DNA from: Gammaproteobacteria bacterium
GTDB taxonomy: Bacteria; Pseudomonadota; Gammaproteobacteria; Steroidobacterales; GCA-2729495
Length of the DNA: 34,689 bases
Assembly (NCBI GenBank): GCA_030066665.1
Contig: JASJBD010000047.1
Location: 1 to 34,689, forward strand
Reading direction: 5' to 3'
Within the stretch, counting starts at the first letter, position 1. Every line of letters begins with the position of its first letter. Below are positions 1 to 8,152 of this stretch, in pieces. Below the pieces are notes generated by a model that was given only the letters and a program-made list of their open reading frames with translations, searched no databases and was not told the DNA's origin. The position numbers and the translations under genes were made by a program.

Positions 1-404
1 CTGCCGGTAACGGGCGTCTCGCAGCGGCGCACCACCACGCCATGCCGATAGGCATCCCGCTCGGGTTTCGGCGCGGTCGTCACGCTGACGATGCGAGTGG
101 TCGTCGGCGTAGCGGGCGGCGCGTAACCGCGCGGCCCCAAACCCCGCGTTACCAGGATCTTGCCCGTGCCGTGATCGCAGTCTCTGCTCAGGCGGTGCAG
201 TTCCTCGTGGAGTGAGCCGTTATCCGGCGGTGGTATGCCGAGCCGTTCGCACCCAACGCCAAGTCGCTCGAGATGCAGGTCCACGAATCGGGGTACGCTC
301 CCCCGGATAGCAATGGTTTCGAACAATCCGTCGCCGTAATTCAACCCGCGGTCGGCGATGTCGACCTGGTGCGAACGCACTCCGTTTATCAGGCAGCCCG
401 TCAT
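1..404 (-). CDS. pabC: 4-amino-4-deoxychorismate lyase (PabC), partial
   Basis: PLP-dependent lyase that converts aminodeoxychorismate to p-aminobenzoate and pyruvate in cytoplasmic folate synthesis. About 134 N-terminal codons are visible before the gene leaves the left edge. The reading frame gives the fold-type IV aminotransferase signature DIADRGLNYGDGLFETI near residues 15-31, followed by the LHLERLGVGCERLGI helix typical of PabC and branched-chain aminotransferases. The catalytic PLP lysine, expected around residue 150-160, lies beyond the window and cannot be checked. The ATG at 404 directly follows the pabB stop codon (TGA then ATG, no gap), so the two genes are very likely co-transcribed and translationally coupled. 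PabC downstream of fabF is common in gammaproteobacteria. A D-amino-acid or branched-chain aminotransferase is the alternative, but the pabB neighbour argues for PabC. Confidence 0.9.
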   Translation of the reverse strand, partial: MTGCLINGVRSHQVDIADRGLNYGDGLFETIAIRGSVPRFVDLHLERLGVGCERLGIPPPDNGSLHEELHRLSRDCDHGTGKILVTRGLGPRGYAPPATPTTTRIVSVTTAPKPERDAYRHGVVVRRCETPVTG

Positions 405-1742
405 TCACTGCAGCGCGAGCAGCATTCCCTTCGCCTTGGCTCGCGTTTCCTCCAGTTCACGTTCCGGCTCCGAGTCTGCCACGATGCCGCTGCCGGCAGC
501 GAGCGCCAAATCCTGTTGCTGCGTTTCGATTGTTCGAATCAGGATGTTGAAATCGCCGCTGCCGTCATGATTCAGGTATCCCATGGCTCCGGTGTAGAAG
601 CCGCGCGGCCGCGCTTCGAGTTCGGCAATAATCTCCATGCAGCGAACTTTCGGACAGCCGGTGATCGTGCCGCCCGGAAACACGGCGCGGAGTGTCTGGC
701 CCGGCGTGATGTCACCGCGTAACTCGCCGGCGACATTGGACACGATGTGATGCACGTGGGAATAACTTTCGATCACCATGAACTCGTCGACTTCCACGGT
801 GCCCGGTTTACAGATCCGGCCCAGATCATTGCGCTCGAGGTCGATCAGCATGACGTGTTCGGCGCGTTCCTTCGGGTTGGCCAGTAACTCCTCGCGCAAT
901 GGCCCATCATCGCGCCGATGCGCACTCCGCGGTCGGGTACCGGCAATCGGCCTCGTCTCGACCCGCCCGTCTCGCATGCTGACCAGGCGCTCCGGCGACG
1001 AACTGATCACGGCAAGCTCGTCCAGCACGGCGAGGCCGGCAAATGGCCCCGGGTTCGCGCGCCGCAGGCGCGCATAGATGTCGCCCGGCCGGACGCCGCG
1101 GGCGAGTCGGCCCTGCCACTCGCGCGACAGATTGGCCTGGAAAATGTCGCCGGCCGCGATGTACTCCCGCGCCCGCGACACGATATCGAGGAATTCGCGG
1201 GCGGGAGGTTCTGCCACGCGATCGATGATGATCGGGCTGTTCCCGAGGGCATCTTTGGGCCCGCAGCGAGCCAGGTCCTCGAGCATTTGCGCCCCCTCGG
1301 CCTCGTAGCCGGGCTCGGCAACTATCCAGGCCGCTTGCCGCGTGCAATCTCTGACCAGCGCGACCGGTACCCGGACCGCCACGGCAATCGGACATTCCTG
1401 CCGCAAAGGCAATGCAAGCCGCGGCTCCACCTGCCCCGCCAGTTCGTAGCCCAGCAGCACGAACCAGCCACCGGAAAACGGCAGCGCGCCCGGCGATGCC
1501 AAACCAGTACTGGCATCCCGCCAACGCTGGTCCAGGGTTTGCAGGAAATCCGCGGCGCGCAACTGCTGCGGCAGTAACTGGAGTCGCTCGCCCGGAAAGC
1601 CGCAGAGCACATCGAAGCGACCCTGCACGGTGCCGCCAGCCGTGCTTTGCAGCAGAAATGGATAACGCTGCGAATCGGCGAGATGCAGTGCGAGCGGATC
1701 GATCGTGAAGTCCGCTGCAAGCTGAATCGCTTTATGACTCAT
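405..1742 (-). CDS. pabB: Aminodeoxychorismate synthase component I (PabB)
   Basis: Chorismate-using synthase that, with an amidotransferase (PabA), makes 4-amino-4-deoxychorismate for folate. The 445 residues cover the usual family length. The C-terminal chorismate-binding domain shows GDIFQANLSREW (198-209), SSSPERLV (247-254), PIAGTRPR (265-272), HVMLIDLERNDLGR (296-309), the FPGGTITGCPK block (355-365) and GFYTGAMGY (381-389). Residue 267 is Ala where E. coli PabB has the nucleophilic Lys (PIKGT), so the motif is the TrpE-like form. Length, the absence of a fused glutaminase and the zero-gap junction with pabC favour PabB over TrpE. No pabA is visible here. The ATG is preceded by a modest GGCGAG-type ribosome site. 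It lies 35 bases downstream of fabF. Confidence 0.9.
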   Translation of the reverse strand: MSHKAIQLAADFTIDPLALHLADSQRYPFLLQSTAGGTVQGRFDVLCGFPGERLQLLPQQLRAADFLQTLDQRWRDASTGLASPGALPFSGGWFVLLGYELAGQVEPRLALPLRQECPIAVAVRVPVALVRDCTRQAAWIVAEPGYEAEGAQMLEDLARCGPKDALGNSPIIIDRVAEPPAREFLDIVSRAREYIAAGDIFQANLSREWQGRLARGVRPGDIYARLRRANPGPFAGLAVLDELAVISSSPERLVSMRDGRVETRPIAGTRPRSAHRRDDGPLREELLANPKERAEHVMLIDLERNDLGRICKPGTVEVDEFMVIESYSHVHHIVSNVAGELRGDITPGQTLRAVFPGGTITGCPKVRCMEIIAELEARPRGFYTGAMGYLNHDGSGDFNILIRTIETQQQDLALAAGSGIVADSEPERELEETRAKAKGMLLALQ

Positions 1743-1777
1743 CGCTCGCCCGCCGCGGGAAGCCTGCCGTTGTCAGC

Positions 1778-3016
1778 TCAAATCCGGCGAAACAACAGGC
1801 TGCCGTTCGTCCCACCGAATCCAAACGAGTTGGACAGGCTGGCGTTCAGCGGTAACTCGCGCGCGGTGTTGGGCACGTAATCGAGATCGCAGGCGGGATC
1901 CGGGTTTTCGAGGTTAATCGTCGGCGGCACGACCTGATCGCGCAACGCCAGTACGCTGAATACGGCCTCCACGCCGCCAGCAGCCCCCAGCAAGTGGCCG
2001 GTGGTCGACTTGGTGGAGCTGACAGCCAGCGTGTCGGCCGCGGCACCGAAAACTCTCCGGATCGCCTGGCTCTCGGCAATGTCCCCCAGCGGCGTCGATG
2101 TGCCGTGCGCATTTACATAGCCGACGTCGGACGGATCGATCCCGGCGTCATTCAGCGCGGCCTGCATGCACAACATCGCGCCCGCGCCGTCCTCGGCGGG
2201 CGCGGTGATGTGATGCGCGTCGCCGCTCATGCCGAAACCAGCGAGTTCCGCCAGGACCGGCGCACCCCGTGCCTGCGCAGCGTTGAGTTCTTCCAGCACG
2301 AGGCAGGCGGCTCCTTCGCTGAGCACGAAGCCGTCGCGATCCTTGTCCCAGGGACGGCTGGCCGCTTCCGGGTCGTCGTTCCGGGTCGACAGCGCGCGGG
2401 CAGAACAAAAGCCGCCCAGACCCAACGGTGTCATCGGATACTCTGCGCCACCCGCTACCATCGCATCCGCATCGCCGTAGGCAATCGTCCGCGCCGCAAT
2501 GCCGATGGAATGCGTTGCCGTGGTGCAGGCGGTCACCAGCGCGAGATTGGGCCCGCGAAATTCCAGTCGAATGGAAACGTGGCCGGAAATCATGTTGATG
2601 ATACTGGCCGGTACGAAGAACGGTGAAATCTTGCGCGGACCGGACTGTGTGTACTTGGCGTGGTTCGCCTCGATGGTGCCGATACCACCGATACCCGAGC
2701 CGATGGCAACACCGATTCTCTCAGGTGCATAGGAATCTGTTGTCAGCCCGGCCTGCTCGACGGCTTGATGTGCGGCAACGATGCCGTAGTGAATAAACGG
2801 ATCGATCTTGCGCTGTTCTTTTGGCGAAATGTGCGTGCTCGGATCGAAATCCTTGACGCAGCCGCCAAACCGCGTGCTGAAGTCGCTGACATCGAAACTG
2901 GAAATCGGGCCAATACCGCTCTGGCCCTCGACGACATTTCGCCAGGCCGTCTCGAGGTCATTGCCAACCGGGGAAATGATCCCCAAGCCGGTCACGACTA
3001 CGCGTCGCCGGGACAT
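1778..3016 (-). CDS. fabF: 3-oxoacyl-ACP synthase II (FabF)
   Basis: Condensing enzyme that elongates acyl-ACP with malonyl-ACP in type II fatty acid synthesis in the cytoplasm. The 412 residues match the family. The nucleophile is Cys164 in [10 protein letters not shown]; the two active-site histidines are His304 ([11 protein letters not shown]) and His341 ([13 protein letters not shown]); the C-terminal [10 protein letters not shown] loop gates the active site. This is the Cys-His-His pattern of elongating KAS I/II enzymes; the length and GDIAE context fit FabF better than FabB. It follows acpP by 56 bases on the same strand, the classic acpP-fabF order, and is followed by pabB. Confidence 0.97.
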   Translation of the reverse strand: MSRRRVVVTGLGIISPVGNDLETAWRNVVEGQSGIGPISSFDVSDFSTRFGGCVKDFDPSTHISPKEQRKIDPFIHYGIVAAHQAVEQAGLTTDSYAPERIGVAIGSGIGGIGTIEANHAKYTQSGPRKISPFFVPASIINMISGHVSIRLEFRGPNLALVTACTTATHSIGIAARTIAYGDADAMVAGGAEYPMTPLGLGGFCSARALSTRNDDPEAASRPWDKDRDGFVLSEGAACLVLEELNAAQARGAPVLAELAGFGMSGDAHHITAPAEDGAGAMLCMQAALNDAGIDPSDVGYVNAHGTSTPLGDIAESQAIRRVFGAAADTLAVSSTKSTTGHLLGAAGGVEAVFSVLALRDQVVPPTINLENPDPACDLDYVPNTARELPLNASLSNSFGFGGTNGSLLFRRI

Positions 3017-3072
3017 ATCAGCGTGTCATTCCAGTGAGGCGGCCGGGCTGGCCGCAGTTGCAAGCGATGTCG

Positions 3073-3315
3073 TCAGGCTGCCTTGATTCGCGCGTTGATG
3101 TAATCGATGGCCTGCTGAACCGTGGTGATCTTTTCAGCATCTTCATCCGGGATTTCGGTTTCGAACTCTTCTTCGAGCGCCATGACCAGCTCGACCGTGT
3201 CCAGCGAGTCCGCCCCTAGGTCGTCGACGAAGGAAGCTTCCTTAGTGACTTCCTCCTCTTTCACACCGAGCTGCTCAGCGACGATGTTCTTAACCTGTTC
3301 CTCAATACTGCTCAT
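3073..3315 (-). CDS. acpP: Acyl carrier protein (AcpP)
   Basis: Small acidic carrier whose phosphopantetheine arm holds growing acyl chains for FabG, FabF and lipid synthesis. The protein has 80 residues; the attachment serine is Ser37 in the [11 protein letters not shown] motif (32-42). The reading frame is open eight codons further upstream, but the ATG at 3315 is chosen because it matches the family N terminus and is preceded by an AGGA ribosome site (CGAGGAACAAGCGAAC). It lies between fabG and fabF, with a 169-base gap upstream that probably holds its own promoter, as expected for a gene needed at high levels. Confidence 0.97.
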   Translation of the reverse strand: MSSIEEQVKNIVAEQLGVKEEEVTKEASFVDDLGADSLDTVELVMALEEEFETEIPDEDAEKITTVQQAIDYINARIKAA

Positions 3316-3389
3316 GTTCGCTTGTTCCTCGTAAAGCAAAAGCGTCGTTCAGGGGGACAGAATCCGGTTCCCGGACCGACCGCGGCGGT

Positions 3390-3418
3390 ATTTTAAGTGA
3401 ACTACCCGGGGCAATCCA
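3390..3418 (-). promoter_or_regulatory. Candidate acpP promoter
   Basis: On the minus strand, TGGATT (3418-3413) is separated by 17 bases from TAAAAT (3395-3390), which matches the sigma-70 -10 consensus at five of six positions; the -35 matches at three of six. It lies 75 bases upstream of the acpP ATG in an otherwise non-coding gap after fabG. acpP has its own promoter in other bacteria, so the placement is sensible. The assignment rests on sequence resemblance alone. Confidence 0.4.
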
Positions 3419-3484
3419 CACGAAAAAAGCTGGGAAAACAGGGCTTCAGGCCGGTTTCGCGGGGATTCTGGCGCTCCGGTCCGC

Positions 3485-4249
3485 TCAGACCATCAGCATG
3501 CCGCCATTGACATGAATGGTCTCGCCGGTGAGATAGGCGCCCGCCGGGCTGCACAGGAACAGTACGGTAGCCGCCACGTCGGCCACGGCGCCCAGGCGTT
3601 TGAGCGGTATCTGGGCCACGAGCTGCTCCCGTTGCTCGTCGCCGAGCGACGCGGTCATCTCCGTGTCGATGAAACCTGGCGCGACCACGTTAACGGTAAT
3701 ACCGCGGGCCCCGACCTCGCGAGCCAGCGACTTGCTGAAACCGACCAGGCCTGCTTTCGCCGCTGCATAGTTCGTCTGGCCGGGGTTACCCATCGCGCCG
3801 ACCACCGAGGCGATGTTGACGATGCGCCCATGCCGCGCTTTCACCATGCCACGCAAAAAAGTCTTGCTGACGTAAAAGGCCGACGACAGATTGGTATTGA
3901 TGATGTCATCCCACTCTTCGTCTTTCATCCGTAAAACGAGATTGTCGCGCGTGATGCCGGCGTTGTTGATCAGCAGAGTTACCTTGCCCTCGCCCTCGGT
4001 GATGTCTTTCTCCAGCGCGTTGACCCCGTCACGGTCGGTGACGTCGAGCACCACACCGCGGCCAGTGATTCCCGCCGCGCCCAGCCGTTCGCTGATTGTC
4101 GCTGCACCGGCGGCACTGGTCGCCGTACCGATCACAGTGGCACCGGCAGCGCCGAGCGTATCCGCGATCGCGGCGCCGATACCGCGGGACGCCCCGGTGA
4201 CGAGTGCGATCTGGCCTGCGATGGAAAATTGTGCGCGGATGTCCTGCAT
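3485..4249 (-). CDS. fabG: 3-oxoacyl-ACP reductase (FabG)
   Basis: NADPH-dependent short-chain dehydrogenase that reduces 3-oxoacyl-ACP in the fatty acid elongation cycle. It has 254 residues. TGASRGIG (18-25) is the cofactor glycine motif, NNAG (95-98) the structural motif, and Ser148, Tyr161 and Lys165 (YAAAK) the catalytic residues. The N terminus is about seven residues longer than E. coli FabG, so a slightly later start is possible, but no better in-frame ATG is present before the Rossmann motif. It lies upstream of acpP and 35 bases downstream of the rhomboid gene. The fabD gene that usually precedes it is missing here. Confidence 0.95.
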   Translation of the reverse strand: MQDIRAQFSIAGQIALVTGASRGIGAAIADTLGAAGATVIGTATSAAGAATISERLGAAGITGRGVVLDVTDRDGVNALEKDITEGEGKVTLLINNAGITRDNLVLRMKDEEWDDIINTNLSSAFYVSKTFLRGMVKARHGRIVNIASVVGAMGNPGQTNYAAAKAGLVGFSKSLAREVGARGITVNVVAPGFIDTEMTASLGDEQREQLVAQIPLKRLGAVADVAATVLFLCSPAGAYLTGETIHVNGGMLMV

Positions 4250-4284
4250 GCGCGTTGATTGTCCCCGTCAGATCCCGGCCGCGA

Positions 4285-4899
4285 TTATAGCGACGATCCG
4301 GCCGGTCGCCATGGCCGCCACTCCAGGATCGCCGCAAGCAGGCCACCGCACGCTCCCCAAAGGTGCGCATCGACCAGGACGGCGCCACCGATGACTTCGG
4401 GCGACAGCGGCATGGCGCCCGCCAACTGCTCGTAGAGGATCTTGGCCCCAACGCCGAGTAACAGGCCCCAGCCGAGCCAGTCGCCCCGGCGCACCCAGCC
4501 GACGGCGCCGAGTACGAACAATCCGTGCAGTGCGCCCGACAGGCCCACCATCCACACGATGTCGGGCGACGCGAAGAATATGCCGACACTGGTTGCCACG
4601 CCCGCTATCGCCGACGCGAGCAGCCAGTCGAGCGACGACCGATCGGGTCCGAAGATCCACAGAATGAGTCCCAGGCCCGCACCATTCAGCGCGAGGTGCG
4701 GCCAGCTCAGATGTACAAAATTGCCGGTCAGGATGCGCCAGAGTTCGCCCCCGGCAACGGCCGGGCGGTCGTACCGCAGCAAATCCTGCCAGGCCGGCGG
4801 CAGCGCCTGCAGCATGACCAGCACTGCCAGCGACACGCCAATCATGGTCAGCATGGCAGCGGGGCCGCCGTTGTCGGCTGTGTCACGCTCCAAATTCAT
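4285..4899 (-). CDS. rrtA: Rhomboid family protease, rhombosortase-like
   Basis: Predicted inner-membrane serine protease of 204 residues with about six hydrophobic segments. Catalytic Ser121 lies in GLSGALHG (GxSG motif, 119-126) and His179 in DAHLWGACGG; the early HxxxN motif (His68, Asn72) supports the oxyanion hole. The short six-segment form with a HLWGAxxG C-terminal motif resembles rhombosortase (RrtA), which processes GlyGly-CTERM proteins that travel through the type II secretion system. That role is inferred from resemblance and from the divergent T2SS operon. No GlyGly-CTERM substrate is visible in the window. The ATG at 4899 has no clear ribosome site, so the start is uncertain; the reading frame stays open far upstream but there it is antisense to gspG. 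It is followed by fabG. Confidence 0.7.
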   Translation of the reverse strand: MNLERDTADNGGPAAMLTMIGVSLAVLVMLQALPPAWQDLLRYDRPAVAGGELWRILTGNFVHLSWPHLALNGAGLGLILWIFGPDRSSLDWLLASAIAGVATSVGIFFASPDIVWMVGLSGALHGLFVLGAVGWVRRGDWLGWGLLLGVGAKILYEQLAGAMPLSPEVIGGAVLVDAHLWGACGGLLAAILEWRPWRPAGSSL

Positions 4900-5010
4900 G
4901 CACTTTGTTACAATCCGCGCGCGGCGCCACCGTGGAGAGCCGGCTGTGTTAAACGTAGAGACCTTGGCAGGGATGCCCGGATGTCTTCCCTCCACCAGCG
5001 GAATGATTAC

Positions 5011-5457
5011 ATGAATCGCAGGACGCAAGCTTTTTTGGCCGTTCGCCAGCGCGGCTTCACGCTGATCGAAATTATGGTCGTCGTGGTAATTCTCGGCATT
5101 CTTGCGGCGCTGATCGCGCCGAACGTGATCAGCCGGATAGATGACGCGCAGATTACCAAGGCCAAGCAGGACATCCGGGCGATCGAGAGCGCCTTGAAAC
5201 TCTATCGCCTGGATAACTTCAAGTATCCAACCACGGACGAGGGTCTGGATGCGCTCGTTACCCCGCCAAACGATCCCAACGCCAGGTGGCCCGAGGGCGG
5301 TTACCTGGATCGGTTGCCAACAGATCCCTGGGATCAACCGTATGTCTACCTGAGCCCGGGCAACCAGGGCGAATTCGACATCTACACCCTGGGCCGGGAT
5401 GGCCAGCAAGGCGGTGAAGGACTCGACGCCGACATCGGGAACTGGGATCTCAACTGA
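5011..5457 (+). CDS. gspG: Type II secretion major pseudopilin GspG
   Basis: Major pseudopilin that forms the periplasmic pseudopilus of the T2SS. It has 148 residues with the chosen start. The prepilin peptidase site is RQRG/FTLIE with cleavage after Gly15 and the conserved Glu at +5 (Glu20), followed by a hydrophobic helix (MVVVVILGILAALIAP). The YPTTDEGL motif, LPTDPWDQPYVY and the C-terminal acidic calcium-binding loop ending IGNWDL are diagnostic of GspG. An in-frame ATG at 4981 would add ten residues; 5011 is preferred because the leader is then of normal length and AGCGGAA precedes it. It is first in the operon gspGHIJKLMN. Confidence 0.96.
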   Translation: MNRRTQAFLAVRQRGFTLIEIMVVVVILGILAALIAPNVISRIDDAQITKAKQDIRAIESALKLYRLDNFKYPTTDEGLDALVTPPNDPNARWPEGGYLDRLPTDPWDQPYVYLSPGNQGEFDIYTLGRDGQQGGEGLDADIGNWDLN

Positions 5458-5482
5458 GCCCAGACTCGCCCCGCTTGTTGTC

Positions 5483-6085
5483 ATGAGCCGGCCACGCCTG
5501 GTCCGGCAGCGTGCGCCGGCCAGCGGTTTCTCGTTGCTGGAACTCCTGGTGGTCGTGGTGATCGTCGGGATACTGGCGTCGATGTTTACGCTGTCCATCG
5601 GGCTGACACGCGGCGACCGGGCCGTCGAACAGGAAATCGACCGTATGCAGGCCCTGCTCGAAGTCGCCAGCGAAGATGCCGTGCTGCAGGGACGGGAGCT
5701 CGGCATTCGCTTCGATCGCGAGGGTTACGAATTTCTCGGCCAGGACCCGGATCTCGGCAATTGGAATCTGCTTTATGGCGATGCCGTGCTTCGCCGCCGC
5801 GAACTCGATCCCGATCTGCGCCTGGCGCTGGAGATCGAGGGCCGCGACATCGACCTGGAGGCACCTGAGGAACGGGCGCAACCCGAGCCCGAGGCCGACG
5901 AGGAAGATGCCGATGAGGATAGCGAGTCGACGCAGGGCGGGCTCCTGCCGCAGATCTTTATCTTCTCCAGCGGCGACATCGGACCGCCGTTCATGGTGCG
6001 CCTGCGGCGCGACTTCGGCGACCTGACCATGCTCCTGGAGGTCAAAGCGGATGGCAGCATGGAGGTAACCCGTGAAAACTTCTGA
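5483..6085 (+). CDS. gspH: Type II secretion minor pseudopilin GspH
   Basis: Minor pseudopilin of the T2SS pseudopilus. It has 200 residues; the prepilin cleavage site is after Gly15 (ASG/FSLLE) with Glu20 at +5 and a hydrophobic helix to about residue 40. The typical GspH pattern of RMQALLEVASEDAVLQGRELG (short helix, then strand) and a C-terminal FIFSSGDIGPPF strand follows. A very acidic stretch at about 126-149 (runs of E and D with PEPEADEEDADED) breaks the globular domain and is unusual. The ATG at 5483 is chosen over an upstream open frame that overlaps gspG. It overlaps gspI by 14 bases. Confidence 0.92.
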   Translation: MSRPRLVRQRAPASGFSLLELLVVVVIVGILASMFTLSIGLTRGDRAVEQEIDRMQALLEVASEDAVLQGRELGIRFDREGYEFLGQDPDLGNWNLLYGDAVLRRRELDPDLRLALEIEGRDIDLEAPEERAQPEPEADEEDADEDSESTQGGLLPQIFIFSSGDIGPPFMVRLRRDFGDLTMLLEVKADGSMEVTRENF

Positions 6086-6515
6086 CGGTTTCACGCTGCT
6101 TGAGGTGCTAGTTGCGCTGGTGATCATCGGCCTCGGCCTGACAGCCGTGTTTGGCCAGCTCAATCAGTCGCTGGTGGCGGCCGTGGTGCTGCGCGACAAG
6201 ACACTGGCCTATTGGATTGCCGCAGATCGCATTACCGAATTGCGGGTCGCGGGCGATTTTCCCGACGTTGGCGAAACCGACGACGAAATCGAGATGGCGG
6301 GTCAGCAATGGGCTTACACACTGCGATTCTCTGACGTCGGCGTACCGAATTTTCGGCGGGTGGACGTCGACGTCGCGCTGGCCAGCGACCCGGATCGGCA
6401 GCTCGCGACAGTGGCCGGCTTTCTGGCCAAGCCGGACGGCCAGTCGAACGCTGCGCAATTCGGCGGCTGGACCTCGGGTACGCCGGAAAACCCCGGCGCG
6501 CAGGCGTTCCAATGA
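6072..6515 (+). CDS. gspI: Type II secretion minor pseudopilin GspI
   Basis: Minor pseudopilin that, with GspJ and GspK, forms the tip complex of the pseudopilus. It has 147 residues and a very short leader: cleavage after Gly6 (SDG/FTLLE) with Glu11 at +5 and a hydrophobic helix VLVALVIIGLGL. The start is GTG at 6072, supported by a strong GGAGGT ribosome site (6061-6066) located inside the end of gspH. The RDKTLAYWIAADRITELRV segment is typical of GspI. The stop overlaps the gspJ start by four bases (ATGA). Confidence 0.94.
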   Translation: MKTSDGFTLLEVLVALVIIGLGLTAVFGQLNQSLVAAVVLRDKTLAYWIAADRITELRVAGDFPDVGETDDEIEMAGQQWAYTLRFSDVGVPNFRRVDVDVALASDPDRQLATVAGFLAKPDGQSNAAQFGGWTSGTPENPGAQAFQ

Positions 6516-7132
6516 ACAACAACCGTCGGCAGCGGAATCGCGGTTTCACTTTGCTGGAGCTGCTGGTCGCGATGGCGATTTTCGCGGTCGTCAGCGCGCT
6601 CGCGCTCGGTGGTCTCAACGCAGTCGGCACGCAGCAGGAACTGGCGCGCCAGGATATGGAAGAGCTCGCGGACCTGCAGCGGGCCGTGTATTTGCTGACC
6701 TGGGACCTGGGCCAGGTCTACCCGCGCCCGGTTCGCGACGAACTCGGCCAGGACAAGGAGCGTTCCCTGCTCACCGATGGCCGTCAGGACTTCATCGTGC
6801 GCGTGACCCGGGGTGGCTGGCGCAATCCGGCGAATTTCCAGCGCGGCACTTTGCAACGGGTGCAGTACCGGATCGAGGATCGCGAACTGATTCGCGAATA
6901 CTGGCCGGTCCTGGACCATCCGCTCGGCATGGAGCCGAACGGCGAAACGCTATTGGAAGATGTCGAAGATGTGCTGATCGAATACCTCGACCAGGAAGGC
7001 CAGTGGACTGATCAATGGCCGCCACTGAGGGCGATTGGCCAGGAGTCGGTCGCGCAGCCACGCGCCGCGCGCATCACGCTAACGCTGGACGGCTGGGGCG
7101 AAATCCAGCGGCTGGTGGAGATGTTGCCGTGA
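6512..7132 (+). CDS. gspJ: Type II secretion minor pseudopilin GspJ
   Basis: Minor pseudopilin of the GspI-J-K tip complex. It has 206 residues, with prepilin cleavage after Gly11 (RNRG/FTLLE), Glu16 at +5 and a hydrophobic helix to about residue 35. The DLQRAVYLLTWDLGQVYPRPVRD region and the C-terminal PRAARITLTL strand match GspJ. It starts with an ATG overlapping the gspI stop and ends in a TGA that overlaps the GTG start of gspK, so translation is tightly coupled. Confidence 0.94.
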   Translation: MNNNRRQRNRGFTLLELLVAMAIFAVVSALALGGLNAVGTQQELARQDMEELADLQRAVYLLTWDLGQVYPRPVRDELGQDKERSLLTDGRQDFIVRVTRGGWRNPANFQRGTLQRVQYRIEDRELIREYWPVLDHPLGMEPNGETLLEDVEDVLIEYLDQEGQWTDQWPPLRAIGQESVAQPRAARITLTLDGWGEIQRLVEMLP

Positions 7133-8133
7133 CCGTGCGGCGCCAGCAACGCGGCGTCGCGGCACTCACCGCGATGCTGGTCGTGGCGATTGCGACCGTG
7201 CTGGCGGTCGAGTTGATCTGGGAACTGAACCTGAATTTGCGCCGCACCGAGAACCTGCTCGCGCGCGAACAGGCGCGGCAGATTGCACTGGGCCTGGAAT
7301 TGCTCGCCGCCGAATTGCTGGAGCGTGATGCTGAGGATGCCGGAGAAATCGACAGCCTCGACGAGGAGTGGGCCCAGGACTACGGCTTCCCGTTTGAAGG
7401 TGGCAGCGTGGTCGGCAAGCTCGAAGACCTGCAGGGGCGGTTCAACCTGAACAGCCTGATCGACCTGAACGGTAAACCGGTCGACCCCGCGCAGGAACGC
7501 TTCCGTCGACTGCTCACCGATGTGGTCAACGATCTCGAGACGCGCGACGTCAATGTCGATAACGTGGTCGACTCGGTGATCGACTGGATGGACGGTGATC
7601 AGCAACCCGGGCTCGGCGGGGCCGAGGATGGGCTCTATACCGGTCGCACACCGCCGTATCGCACCGGTAATTTCTGGTTCACGACGCCGACCGAATTGCT
7701 GGCCGTGAACGGCGTCACACCGGAACTGTTTGCGGCCCTGCGACCATTGGTATCCGCGCTGCCGCCGACCGGCGGCCAGAGTGGTGTGGCAGGCAAAGTG
7801 AATATCAACACGGCAAAACAGGAAGTCCTCGTGGCGTTGTCTGATGACGTTACCGATGCCGTTGCGGAAGGCTGGATCGCGGATCGTGAGAGCAATCCGT
7901 ACGAGGACATCATGACGGATTTCTGGCAGGACGCCGGTGCCGTCGACTTTTTTCCGCCCGAGAGCGACGGCGGCCAGATCAACCCGGAGAGCTTTCTGGA
8001 TGTTCGCAGCAATTACTTCGGGCTCACGGTGAACGTCACTATTGGCACTACCCGGCTGGCTATGTACAGTCTGCTGGAACGCAGTTCCGGGGGTTCAGTA
8101 TCGGCGCGGCTGCGTTCGTTTGATACGGACTAG
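7129..8133 (+). CDS. gspK: Type II secretion minor pseudopilin GspK
   Basis: Large minor pseudopilin capping the pseudopilus tip. It has 334 residues when started at the GTG at 7129, which overlaps the gspJ stop (GTGA) and follows a GGAG site eight bases upstream. The leader RRQQRG/VAAL has the cleavable Gly9 and, as usual for GspK, no Glu at +5. The EREQARQIALGLELLAAELL-type helix, the DLQGRFNLNSLID motif and the GKVNINTAKQEVLVAL segment (helix-hairpin domain) identify the family. The frame is open further upstream but that part overlaps gspJ. Confidence 0.94.
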   Translation: MTVRRQQRGVAALTAMLVVAIATVLAVELIWELNLNLRRTENLLAREQARQIALGLELLAAELLERDAEDAGEIDSLDEEWAQDYGFPFEGGSVVGKLEDLQGRFNLNSLIDLNGKPVDPAQERFRRLLTDVVNDLETRDVNVDNVVDSVIDWMDGDQQPGLGGAEDGLYTGRTPPYRTGNFWFTTPTELLAVNGVTPELFAALRPLVSALPPTGGQSGVAGKVNINTAKQEVLVALSDDVTDAVAEGWIADRESNPYEDIMTDFWQDAGAVDFFPPESDGGQINPESFLDVRSNYFGLTVNVTIGTTRLAMYSLLERSSGGSVSARLRSFDTD

Positions 8134-8152
8134 CACGGCCGCGCACTGACGC

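Noticed and set aside
4525-5010. Long N-terminal extension of gspG
   Set aside because: The extension has no pseudopilin leader and lies over the divergent rhomboid gene; the prepilin leader starts at 5011 (or 4981).
4900-5706. Long minus-strand open frame extending the rhomboid gene upstream to 473 residues
   Set aside because: The extra part is antisense to gspG and gspH and has no family resemblance; the membrane protein proper begins at 4899.
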